This document shows positions 8,481 through 15,887 of a stretch of 17,379 bases of DNA, piece by piece. The stretch covers positions 1-17,379 of the forward strand of contig JAQYWI010000117.1 of NCBI GenBank assembly GCA_030145015.1, in the 5' to 3' direction. Position 1 is the stretch's first letter; each line of letters begins with the position of its first letter. A model generated the notes under the pieces. That model had not been told where the DNA came from, searched no databases, and saw only the letters and a list, made by a program, of their open reading frames with translations. The translations under genes and the position numbers were made by a program. Source of the stretch: Desulfobacterales bacterium. GTDB lineage: Bacteria > Desulfobacterota > Desulfobacteria > Desulfobacterales > JAHEIW01.

Positions 8481-8560
8481 AAAGTAGGGCGGACCTCTGT
8501 GCCCGCCCATATCGGGTTTACATGCTGAATTCCGGTCGGCGCAGAGGCCGACCCTACTTT
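8481..8560. repeat. Imperfect inverted repeat with GTAGGG-type ends
   Basis: Arms at 8481-8508 (begins AAAGTAGGGCGGACCTCTGT) and 8534-8560 (ends AGAGGCCGACCCTACTTT) are reverse complements with a few mismatches and one indel. About 25 nt of spacer separates them. Nothing in the element is coding. It looks like a dispersed palindromic repeat unit. Confidence 0.7.
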
Positions 8561-8573
8561 TGTAACATATTTG

Positions 8574-8603
8574 TGGGACATGACACTAGCAGTAGATGTC
8601 CCA
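8574..8603. repeat. Perfect 8-bp inverted repeat
   Basis: TGGGACAT at 8574-8581 pairs with ATGTCCCA at 8596-8603 across a 14-nt spacer. It could be a protein-binding dyad or an RNA hairpin. It lies too far from hyuA (about 280 nt) to be assigned to that gene with confidence. Confidence 0.4.
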
Positions 8604-8646
8604 TGGTTTTGAAGTTCCTGCTTTTTCAATAAAAAAGTTGATTAAA

Positions 8647-8864
8647 TCCAAAATAACAAAAGATAAAATTCCAAGTTCCAAGCACCAAATTACAAATAAA
8701 TCTCAAATCTCAATTTTTCAATGACCCAAACAGTTTGATATTTTGAATTTCGATCATTGTGATTTGCCCTTCGACTAAGCTCAGGGTGGTGAGCTTGCCG
8801 AACCATTTGATATTTGTGTTTTGTGATTTGGGATTTAAGAATTTTGGTGCTTGGGATTTTCTCA
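8647..8864. repeat. Composite heptad palindrome upstream of hyuA with a second palindrome nested inside
   Basis: The left side has 7-nt-period units ATTCCAA, GTTCCAA, GCACCAA, ATTACAA at 8668-8695. The right side has GATATTT, GTGTTTT, GTGATTT, GGGATTT at 8809-8836, followed by TTGGTGC and TTGGGAT. The two sides are inverted: CCAAGCACCAAA (8678-8689) faces TTTGGTGCTTGG (8843-8854). A separate GC-richer palindrome, TTCGACTAAGCTCA / TGAGCTTGCCGAA, sits between them at 8767-8805. Near-copies of TTTGATATTT and GTGATTTG occur on both sides of this inner palindrome. The element ends about 15 nt before the hyuA start. Confidence 0.75.
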
Positions 8865-8879
8865 ATTAAAGAACTCAAA

Positions 8880-10973
8880 ATGATGGGATCCGTTTCTAAA
8901 AAAACAAATGAATTGCATCCATCGTATCGTTTAGGCGTCGACACCGGCGGTACGTTCACCGATCTTTGCGTGTATGATGAGTCCGTTCGCAAAATTACGG
9001 TGGCCAAGGTGCCCTCAACACCGGCCGACCCCTCCCAGGCTGTTCTTAGCGGTATTCAAAACTTGATCGAGAATCAAAGCGTCTCGCCGCATCAAATCAG
9101 CTTTCTGATCCACGGGACCACCGTTGCCACAAATGCGCTTTTGGAGGGTAAGGGTGCACCCACGGCTTTGATCACGACAGCAGGATTTGAGGACGTCATC
9201 CTTATCGGTCGCCAGAGCCGGCCGAAACTTTATGATTTTTGGGCCCAGCGGCCCAGGCCGATTGTTCCGCGCAGCCTATGTTACGGAGCCCGGGAACGCA
9301 TCCTTCACACCGGCGAAATTCTTACGCCCCTTGACAAATCTAAAATTGAAGCCATCGTTGCGGATATCAAAACCAAAGGGGTAGCCTCAATTGCCGTATG
9401 TCTCATCAATTCTTACGCCAATCCGGTTCACGAAAATCAGATCAAATCAATCATCGCAAGCGTTTACCCCGAAGCGTTTGTTACCGTCTCCGCCGAAGTT
9501 TTGCCCGAATTCAGGGAATACGAGCGCATCAGCACCATTTGTATCAATGCTTACGTCATGCCCCAGGTAAACGCATACATCGGTCACCTCGAACAGAAAT
9601 TAGCCGAATTGCACATCTCTTCGGACCTTTATATCATGCAATCAAATGGGGGCACCATCACCGCCAAATCAGCCCGTCATTCGAGTGCCCGCACAGCCCT
9701 GTCGGGACCTGCCGGCGGGGCCTTAACCGGTGTGTATCTGTCCGAGCGCTTAAACGAGCCGGATGTGATCACCATTGACATGGGCGGCACCAGTTCGGAT
9801 ATCTGCCTGATTGACAAAGGCCAGCCCCGGCTGACCACGGAAGCCGACATCGAGGGTTATCCGATCAAATTGCCCATGATTGACATTAACACCATTGGCG
9901 CCGGCGGTGGCTCCATCGCCTGGATCGATGACGGCGGTGCCCTCCGGGTCGGCCCCCGGAGCGCCGGTGCCGATCCCGGTCCGGTTTGTTACGGCCGCAA
10001 CGGCAAAGAACCGACGGTTACCGACGCCAATGCCATTCTGGGGCGTATCAACCCCGCTTATCTGTTGGGGGGTGAAATGGCCATGTATCTGGATCGGGCC
10101 GAAGAGGTGCTGAATTTAAAGATCGCCGAGCCCCTCGGCATCACCTTAACCCAAGCGGCAGCGGGGATTATCTCCGTCGTCAATGCCAACATGATCCGCG
10201 GCATTCGACGGGTTTCGGTGGAACGCGGATATGACCCGCGTGATTTTGTCCTGGTGGCGTTTGGCGGTGCGGGCCCCCTTCACGGCGTTGAACTGGCCAA
10301 AGCGCTTAATATGGACCGCATCATTGTACCGGTTCACCCGGGTATCGCTTCTGCATTTGGGATGCTGTCTGCCGATGTGCGCCACGATTACGTACGCACC
10401 ATGATTCAGCATCTGGATCAGATCGAGCTGTCGCGTCTGCAGGCCATGTATATCGAAATGGAAAATCAGGGCGCCTCGCAACTGACCAAAGAGGGCTTTT
10501 TAAAAAAGCAAATAGAGCTGTTACGCAGAGCCGATATGCGCTATGTTGGACAATCCTACGAACTCACCATCGATGTTTCCGGTGAATCAATTGACGCAAC
10601 CGTTCTGGTAGATTTGAAAAACCGGTTTCATCAAATTCACGAGAAGACTTACGGTTATGCGCGTTTGGGTGAGCAGATCGAACTGGTCAATTTGAGGCTG
10701 ATCGCCCTGGGCAAGTTACCCCAGTCAGAACTGGTCGAACCCTGGCCGCAAACAGAAAAGCCGCCTGAACCGATCGCCCGGCGGGATGTTCACTTTGACG
10801 GTCAAAATTATGAGGCACCGATTCACAATAGAGATCAAATCGGCCGGGATCACATCCTGGCCGGCCCGACAATCATTGAGCAGCTCGACTCCACTACCGT
10901 GATCCCCCCCGGCTATCGGGGATACATCGAACCCTATGGTAATCTGATCATCGAGAAAGAGGTTGAGGCTTGA
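8880..10973 (+). CDS. hyuA: Hydantoinase/oxoprolinase family protein, subunit A (HyuA-like)
   Basis: HyuA-type proteins form the ATP-binding half of ATP-dependent N-methylhydantoinases, 5-oxoprolinases and related carboxylases, which activate a cyclic amide or ketone by phosphorylation. Visible are the N-terminal phosphate loop GVDTGGTFTD (Asp at residue 21), IHGTTVATNALLEGKG, the ERISTICINAYVMP segment, SGPAGGALTG, a second phosphate motif DMGGTSSD from residue 300, NTIGAGGGSIAW, GPRSAGADPGPVCYG and FGGAGPLHG. From ATG 8880 the protein is 697 aa, a typical size. A longer frame from 8814 would add 22 hydrophobic residues encoded by the upstream repeat, so it is rejected. ATG 8883 is an equal alternative. 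No Shine-Dalgarno is evident. The stop overlaps hyuB. Confidence 0.93.
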   Translation: MMGSVSKKTNELHPSYRLGVDTGGTFTDLCVYDESVRKITVAKVPSTPADPSQAVLSGIQNLIENQSVSPHQISFLIHGTTVATNALLEGKGAPTALITTAGFEDVILIGRQSRPKLYDFWAQRPRPIVPRSLCYGARERILHTGEILTPLDKSKIEAIVADIKTKGVASIAVCLINSYANPVHENQIKSIIASVYPEAFVTVSAEVLPEFREYERISTICINAYVMPQVNAYIGHLEQKLAELHISSDLYIMQSNGGTITAKSARHSSARTALSGPAGGALTGVYLSERLNEPDVITIDMGGTSSDICLIDKGQPRLTTEADIEGYPIKLPMIDINTIGAGGGSIAWIDDGGALRVGPRSAGADPGPVCYGRNGKEPTVTDANAILGRINPAYLLGGEMAMYLDRAEEVLNLKIAEPLGITLTQAAAGIISVVNANMIRGIRRVSVERGYDPRDFVLVAFGGAGPLHGVELAKALNMDRIIVPVHPGIASAFGMLSADVRHDYVRTMIQHLDQIELSRLQAMYIEMENQGASQLTKEGFLKKQIELLRRADMRYVGQSYELTIDVSGESIDATVLVDLKNRFHQIHEKTYGYARLGEQIELVNLRLIALGKLPQSELVEPWPQTEKPPEPIARRDVHFDGQNYEAPIHNRDQIGRDHILAGPTIIEQLDSTTVIPPGYRGYIEPYGNLIIEKEVEA

Positions 10974-12712
10974 TTAAGACAGACCCGATCACACTGGAGG
11001 TCATGCGCAATGCCTTCCAATCGGTCGCCGAAGAAATGGGCGCCGCCCTGATCCGCACGGCACTTTCACCGAACATCAAGGATCGGCGGGATTGTTCAAC
11101 GGGCATTTACTCCCCGGAAGGCGAGCTGGTGGCCCAGGCCGAACACATCCCGCTGCACCTGGGATTGATGCCTTCGGTGGTCAAATCCACCCTGAATTTC
11201 TTTCCGCTGGAGAATCTGAGCCCGGGCGATGCCATCATTACGAACGACCCTTACATTTCAGGCTCGCATCTGCCCGACATCTGCATCATCTCACCCCTTT
11301 TTATTGAAAAAAGATGCCTGGGAATCCTTGCCAACCTGGCCCATCACGTCGACATCGGCGGTATCGCGCCCGGTGGTATGCCCACCATCTCAACCGAAAT
11401 TTTCCAGGAAGGGCTTCGAATCCCGCCCATTCGGATTCGCAAAGGCGGACACGTCGATGAAGAACTGCTGTCCCTGATCACCAACAATGTGCGCACCAGC
11501 AATGAAGCCGTGGGCGATCTCCAGGCCCAGCTTGCTGCAAACACCGTCGGCGAAAGGCGTTTGGCGGAAATCGTCGAGAAATACGGTTCTGCAATGACGC
11601 TGACCTATATGGATGAGCTGATCGCATACTCTGAAAGACAGATGCTCGCCCAAATCAAAAAACTGCCTAAAGGAACCTATACCTTTGAAGACTATCTGGA
11701 AGGCGACGGGCTTGTTGACGATCTGCTTGCCATAAAAGCAACTGTAGATTTTCACACCGACGGCATCCGGGTTGATTTTACCGGTTCGGCGCCCCAGACC
11801 AAAGGCTCGGTCAATTGTACGCGGGCCGTTACATTGGCCTGTACGTATTACGCCCTGAAATCGGCCATTAACCCCCAACTGCCTTCAACCGGCGGCACGT
11901 TCAAGCCGGTGGAAGTCATCACGCCCGCAGGCACGATCGTCAATCCCAATTTTCCGGCGCCGGTTTCAAATGCCAACATCAATACCGCCCAGCGAATTGC
12001 CGATGTGGTCTTAGGCGCCCTGGCACAAACCATACCGGATAATGTGCCGGCCGCGTCCTCGGGCTCTATGGGTCTGTTTACCATCGGCGGAATCGATCCG
12101 CGCACGGGGCGGTATTATTCTTATGTCGAGACCTACGGCGGCGGACAAGGTGCGGTGGTCAATCAGGACGGCATGGACGGTGTTCACACCAACATGACCA
12201 ATACCCGCAACACCCCGGTTGAAGTCATTGAAATTGCCTATCCCCTGCGGGTGCACAAATACAGTTTGGTTCCGGACACCGACGGCCCGGGAAAGTTCCG
12301 GGGTGGGCTGGGATTGACCCGCGAATTGGAAGTTCTCGATCACGCTCCGGTCATGAGCCTCGGCACCGATCGTTTGAAACTGCACCCCTGGGGTCTTAAA
12401 GGCGGCAAAGCAGGGGGCACGGTGGGCTCCCGTATCATCACCGCCGCAGGCGAAGAAATCCCCCTGCCGAGCAAAACCACCCGCGAAGTGGCGCCCGGTT
12501 CGCGCATCATTTTACAAACAGCCGGCGCCGGCGGTTATGGGAATCCATACAGCCGTGATCCGCAACGGGTTCGGCAGGATGTCATTGAAGGATTCATCAG
12601 TGTTGACCGCGCCAAAGATGCCTACGGTGTCGTCTTGAATGCCAAAACCCATGAAGTCGATGATGCCGCCACCCGTGCCGAACGGAAGCAAAGGAATATA
12701 AAATCAGGTTAG
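10970..12712 (+). CDS. hyuB: Hydantoinase/oxoprolinase family protein, subunit B (HyuB-like)
   Basis: This is the partner subunit of HyuA and works in the same cytoplasmic complex. It starts at a TTG whose last bases form the hyuA stop (TTGA, 4-nt overlap), so translation is coupled. An AGAGG lies about seven bases upstream, and the family N-terminus DPITLEVMRNAFQSVAEEMG begins immediately. Family motifs are DRRDCSTGIYSPEGELVAQAEHIPLHLG, TNDPYISGSHLPDI, HHVDIGGIAPGG, STEIFQEGLRIPP, NANINTAQRIADVVLGALAQ, YVETYGGGQGA, DGVHTNMTNTRNTPVEVIE and the glycine-rich C-terminal GAGGYGNP. At 580 aa it has the usual size for separate B subunits; eukaryotic-type 5-oxoprolinases fuse A and B in one chain. 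Candidate substrates are hydantoins, N-methylhydantoin, 5-oxoproline or related lactams; the sequence does not choose between them. Confidence 0.93.
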   Translation: MIKTDPITLEVMRNAFQSVAEEMGAALIRTALSPNIKDRRDCSTGIYSPEGELVAQAEHIPLHLGLMPSVVKSTLNFFPLENLSPGDAIITNDPYISGSHLPDICIISPLFIEKRCLGILANLAHHVDIGGIAPGGMPTISTEIFQEGLRIPPIRIRKGGHVDEELLSLITNNVRTSNEAVGDLQAQLAANTVGERRLAEIVEKYGSAMTLTYMDELIAYSERQMLAQIKKLPKGTYTFEDYLEGDGLVDDLLAIKATVDFHTDGIRVDFTGSAPQTKGSVNCTRAVTLACTYYALKSAINPQLPSTGGTFKPVEVITPAGTIVNPNFPAPVSNANINTAQRIADVVLGALAQTIPDNVPAASSGSMGLFTIGGIDPRTGRYYSYVETYGGGQGAVVNQDGMDGVHTNMTNTRNTPVEVIEIAYPLRVHKYSLVPDTDGPGKFRGGLGLTRELEVLDHAPVMSLGTDRLKLHPWGLKGGKAGGTVGSRIITAAGEEIPLPSKTTREVAPGSRIILQTAGAGGYGNPYSRDPQRVRQDVIEGFISVDRAKDAYGVVLNAKTHEVDDAATRAERKQRNIKSG

Positions 12713-12723
12713 CATCAAGTTCT

Positions 12724-12780
12724 AATACCCATTAACCTATAACCCTTAACGCCGAATTGAGCGCTTCGCGCTCAATTCGG
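12724..12780. repeat. Heptads plus perfect hairpin between hyuB and dctP
   Basis: Four degenerate 7-mers (AATACCC, ATTAACC, TATAACC, CTTAACG) at 12724-12751 lead directly into a perfect 13-bp hairpin with a 3-nt TTC loop at 12752-12780 (arms CCGAATTGAGCGC and GCGCTCAATTCGG). No T-run follows, so this is not a standard intrinsic terminator. It could pause transcription or protect an mRNA end between hyuAB and the transporter genes. The heptad-plus-hairpin layout resembles the element before dut. Confidence 0.7.
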
Positions 12781-12828
12781 GCATACGCATGCAGCGGTAA
12801 ATTGTTTTAATTTGCCAAAAAAAAGAAA

Positions 12829-12834
12829 AGGAGG
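12829..12834 (+). promoter_or_regulatory. Ribosome binding site that decides the dctP start
   Basis: A perfect AGGAGG lies seven bases before the ATG at 12842. It rules out the earlier in-frame TTG at 12812, whose extra residues would lie ahead of the signal peptide. Confidence 0.9.
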
Positions 12835-12841
12835 AAAAAGC

Positions 12842-13834
12842 ATGAAACGTTTTATGATCCTGACAATTTGTTTAGTTTTTCTCTTGGGAGCTGGCAACGC
12901 CATGGCCAAAACCTATAACTTTGACATGGCCAACGAATACGCCCCCACCTCGATTCACGGGGAAAACGATACGTTCTTTATCCAAACCTTGGAGCGACTG
13001 AGCGGCGGACAGATCAAGATCACCCACCATCCGGGTGCCTCTTTAGGGTATAAATCCAAAGATCAGTTCGACGCCGTTACAGACGGTGCCCTGCCCATCG
13101 CCGATACCTATGTGGGACCGCTGCGCGGCATCCATCCCATCTTTCTGCTCTCCTCGCTCCCCTTTCTGGCCAAGACCATTGACGATGCCAAGGTCCTCTG
13201 GACGGTTTCGGCACCCTACTACCAGCAAGTCTTGAAAAAGAGCAATCAAGTTCTCCTTTACGTTTCCCCCTGGCCCCCCTCAGGCATTTGGGCCAAAAAG
13301 CCGATCCGCAGCATGGCGGATTTAAAAAACCTAAAAATGCGGACCTATGACCCCAACGGCACCATTACGTTCAAAAATGCCGGCGCAGCTCCGATTCAAC
13401 TCTCCTGGTCGGACGTGGTGCCGCAGCTGGGTACCGGCGGAATTGAATCCGTATTGACTTCGGCCGAGGGCGGCGTATCCGCTAAATTCTGGGATCTTTT
13501 GAGCCACTTCAGCGAAATTAACTATTCAGCTCCCCTGAATATGATTCACATGAACGCCGACGCCTTCAACGATCTGCCGGCCGATCTTCAAAAAGCGGTT
13601 TTAAAAGCCTCTGACATGGCCAATGACAATTCCTGGAAGGCCGCCTACGGAAGAGTGCAGCAAAATTATAAAGACATGAAGGCCAATGGGATGACGGTGG
13701 TCACCGACGTTCCTGCGCCTTTTTTAGAGAAACTGTCTGCAGCCGGACAACAGGCCCTTGATCAATGGTTAAAGAAGATGGGACCGGATGGCGGTCTGAT
13801 TTTAAAAGAATACCGTGCCAAGATAGGAAAATAA
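12842..13834 (+). CDS. dctP: TRAP transporter periplasmic substrate-binding protein (DctP family)
   Basis: This is the periplasmic receptor of a tripartite ATP-independent transporter, which captures an organic acid or similar anion and hands it to the QM membrane complex. From ATG 12842 the protein has 330 aa, with a signal peptide of two basic residues, a hydrophobic core and a likely cut after Ala-Met-Ala (residue 22). The mature part has DctP-family features: ERLSGGQIKI, ADTYVGPL, FLLSSLPFL, LKNLKMR with the conserved carboxylate-binding Arg at residue 167, and QLSWSDVVPQLGTGGIESV. The conserved Arg suggests an acidic ligand (established for the family); the ligand itself is not identifiable. 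A strong AGGAGG fixes the start. A stable hairpin follows the gene, probably allowing more receptor than membrane protein to be made. Confidence 0.93.
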   Translation: MKRFMILTICLVFLLGAGNAMAKTYNFDMANEYAPTSIHGENDTFFIQTLERLSGGQIKITHHPGASLGYKSKDQFDAVTDGALPIADTYVGPLRGIHPIFLLSSLPFLAKTIDDAKVLWTVSAPYYQQVLKKSNQVLLYVSPWPPSGIWAKKPIRSMADLKNLKMRTYDPNGTITFKNAGAAPIQLSWSDVVPQLGTGGIESVLTSAEGGVSAKFWDLLSHFSEINYSAPLNMIHMNADAFNDLPADLQKAVLKASDMANDNSWKAAYGRVQQNYKDMKANGMTVVTDVPAPFLEKLSAAGQQALDQWLKKMGPDGGLILKEYRAKIGK

Positions 13835-13852
13835 ACGCCAGCATTAACTTCA

Positions 13853-13889
13853 AAGGCCCGCATCCAAGGCCTAACCTGATGCGGGCCTT
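13853..13889 (+). promoter_or_regulatory. Stable hairpin between dctP and dctQ
   Basis: A perfect 12-bp stem (AAGGCCCGCATC at 13853-13864, GATGCGGGCCTT at 13878-13889) encloses a 13-nt loop. The downstream bases (ATCAGCTC) are not a T-run, so full intrinsic termination is doubtful. Hairpins after solute-receptor genes are known to stabilise the upstream mRNA segment or attenuate downstream expression; that role here is inferred. Confidence 0.65.
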
Positions 13890-13955
13890 ATCAGCTCATT
13901 GAATATTTTAGATTGAATATAGTCAATTCCGGCTTGCCCGGGTTAGGTTCTAAAT

Positions 13956-14468
13956 ATGGAAACGCTTGAGAAAATTTCCTATCGACTCTCTAAAATCGCG
14001 GCCTATCTCTCGGCGGGCATCCTGGTCTACATGGTGCTGCACATTCTTTTCGAAATTACACTGCGGCTTTTTTTTGCCAGGTCCACCTATGTATTGGATG
14101 AGTTTGTCGCCTATGGTACCGCAGCCATCACGTTTCTGTGCCTGGCCTATTCCCTGCACGATGAAGCCCTCATCCGCGTCGGCATGCTGCTCAACCGTTT
14201 ACACGGTAAAACTAAAAAGGTACTCGAGCTCTTCAGTGTGTCCATCACGTTCGTCGTCGTCATTTTTATCATCTACTATTTCTGGACCAAAACCTTCTGG
14301 CGGGATCTGATCCGCGGAACCGTTTCGGAAAGTATCGCCGAAGTACCCTTATGGATACCGGAATCATTTGCCTTGGTCGGGCTTTTGCTTTTCGCGCTGT
14401 CACTTTTTACCATGTTGCTGCGCCTCATCGTCGGTGGTTTACCGGAAACTTCTAATCAGACCGGTTGA
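13956..14468 (+). CDS. dctQ: TRAP transporter small membrane subunit (DctQ family)
   Basis: This 170-aa integral membrane protein has four predicted hydrophobic segments at about residues 15-38, 49-67, 91-110 and 137-158, the layout of DctQ subunits. Family-like features are YVLDEFVAYGTAAITFLCLAYSLHDEALIRVGMLLNRL between helices 2 and 3 and a W-PESFALVGLLLF segment opening helix 4. DctQ supports and helps assemble the large DctM permease. The ATG has only a weak upstream purine stretch, so this gene may be translated less efficiently than dctP. The next gene, dctM, starts 15 nt after its stop, so the two are surely cotranscribed. Confidence 0.88.
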   Translation: METLEKISYRLSKIAAYLSAGILVYMVLHILFEITLRLFFARSTYVLDEFVAYGTAAITFLCLAYSLHDEALIRVGMLLNRLHGKTKKVLELFSVSITFVVVIFIIYYFWTKTFWRDLIRGTVSESIAEVPLWIPESFALVGLLLFALSLFTMLLRLIVGGLPETSNQTG

Positions 14469-14483
14469 TCAAAGGAAATTACC

Positions 14484-15797
14484 ATGGATGCAATGATAAA
14501 CAGTTTGTTTCTGCTCTTGATGATGATATTTTTCCTGGGGAGCGGGGTATGGATTTTTGCGGGATTGATCTTGATCAGCATCATCGGTCTGTCCGTCATT
14601 GTGGGTTATCCCGCGGATCGCATCGGTGCCATCATGGTCAAACGCTTGTATGCGGCGTCCGGAAGCTGGGAGATCGCCTGTATTCCGCTGTTTATGTGGA
14701 TGGCGGAAATTATGTTCCGCACCGATATTTCCGAGCGCCTCTTCAGAGGACTGGCACCCCTGGTGGACAAACTGCCCGGGCGGCTGCTGCATACCAATGT
14801 GGCCGGTTGTGCCTTGTTCGCCGCGGTCAGTGGATCGTCAACTGCAACCACAGCCACCATCGGAAAAATCACGGTTTATGAACTGGAAAAACGAAAATAT
14901 GACCGCAAACTTGCCATCGGTTCGCTGGCCGGCGCCGGCAGTTTTGGTTTGATGATACCGCCATCCATCGTATTTATTATTTACGGCGTGATCGCCGAGG
15001 AATCTATCACCAAGCTATTTATTGCCGGTGTTTTTCCAGGCCTGCTGCTGGCCGGGCTTTACTCAACTTACATCATCATACGATCGCTGATTCAACCGCA
15101 GGTGGCTCCCCAAACCGGCGCTGAATACACCTACAAGGATTATATCCGCTGTATTGGATTATTGCTGCCGATCCTGATCCTGATCGTCATCGTACTGGGG
15201 TCCATCTACACCGGAATCGCAACACCGACCGAAGCGGCCGCAGTGGGCGTCACCGCAGCACTGATCATGACCGTGGTGCTCAATCAAATGACTATGCAGG
15301 TGTTTATCGAGTCACTCCTGGGCGCCCTCAAGACATCCTGTATGGTCTGTTCTTTATTGGCGGCGGCTGCCTTTCTGTCCACGGCCATGGGCTTTTTGCA
15401 TGTCCCGCAGGATATCTCCAAGGGAATCGCCACCCTGGGCCTGTCGCCTTACGGTCTGATGGTGGTTCTGGGTATCTTCTATGTGGTTTTGGGATTTTTT
15501 CTAGACGGCATCTCAATCACTGTCATGAGCTTGCCCATATGCCTGCCGTTGGTCGTCGCCGCCGGTTTCGATCCGATCTGGTTCGGCGTATTTTTGGTGG
15601 CCATGACCGAACTGGCCCAGATCACACCGCCGGTGGGTTTTAATTTATTCGTTCTCCAGGGATTGACGGGTTACTCCATCGGTTACGTTGCTTTGGCGGC
15701 CGCACCCTTTTTCGTGATGATGGTCATCGGCGTGGCTATTATCACCTTTTTCCCTGAGATCGCCCTCTGGCTGCCCCAATTGTTGTTCGGCAAGTGA
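14484..15797 (+). CDS. dctM: TRAP transporter large permease subunit (DctM family)
   Basis: This is the ion-coupled permease of the TRAP system, which uses a sodium or proton gradient to drive uptake. The 437-aa protein is hydrophobic throughout and consistent with about 12 membrane segments. Family signatures are AAVSGSSTATTATIG at 113-127, GLMIPPS at 155-161, the TPTEAAAVGVTAAL segment in the middle, and LAQITPPVGFNLFVLQG near the C-terminus. AAAGGAA (14471-14477) lies seven bases ahead of the ATG. A second frame overlapping the first 400 bases has no family features and is a shadow. It completes a P-Q-M operon with separate Q and M, not a fused QM protein. Confidence 0.95.
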   Translation: MDAMINSLFLLLMMIFFLGSGVWIFAGLILISIIGLSVIVGYPADRIGAIMVKRLYAASGSWEIACIPLFMWMAEIMFRTDISERLFRGLAPLVDKLPGRLLHTNVAGCALFAAVSGSSTATTATIGKITVYELEKRKYDRKLAIGSLAGAGSFGLMIPPSIVFIIYGVIAEESITKLFIAGVFPGLLLAGLYSTYIIIRSLIQPQVAPQTGAEYTYKDYIRCIGLLLPILILIVIVLGSIYTGIATPTEAAAVGVTAALIMTVVLNQMTMQVFIESLLGALKTSCMVCSLLAAAAFLSTAMGFLHVPQDISKGIATLGLSPYGLMVVLGIFYVVLGFFLDGISITVMSLPICLPLVVAAGFDPIWFGVFLVAMTELAQITPPVGFNLFVLQGLTGYSIGYVALAAAPFFVMMVIGVAIITFFPEIALWLPQLLFGK

Positions 15798-15887
15798 GGC
15801 CACCGGACATGTCAACCCATAGAACGCCTGAGTTTTAAGCGCAAACGGCGATTTCGAGATGGATCGCCATCTTTAAGGAGGGGAATA

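Noticed and set aside
8767..8805. Inner palindrome considered as an IS terminal repeat or att site
   Set aside because: No transposase, integrase or second matching end is present in the window; it is kept only as a dispersed palindrome.
11390..11878. 162-residue open frame on the - strand inside hyuB
   Set aside because: The opposite strand carries continuous HyuB family motifs; the antisense frame has no recognisable domain.
12752..12780. Hairpin considered as an intrinsic terminator for hyuAB
   Set aside because: The stem is strong but followed by GGCATACGC with no T-run on the + strand; a different role is kept open.
14465..14881. 138-residue + strand frame overlapping the start of dctM
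   Set aside because: DctM signatures lie in the other frame with a good ribosome binding site; this frame starts at TTG and lacks hydrophobic segments or motifs.
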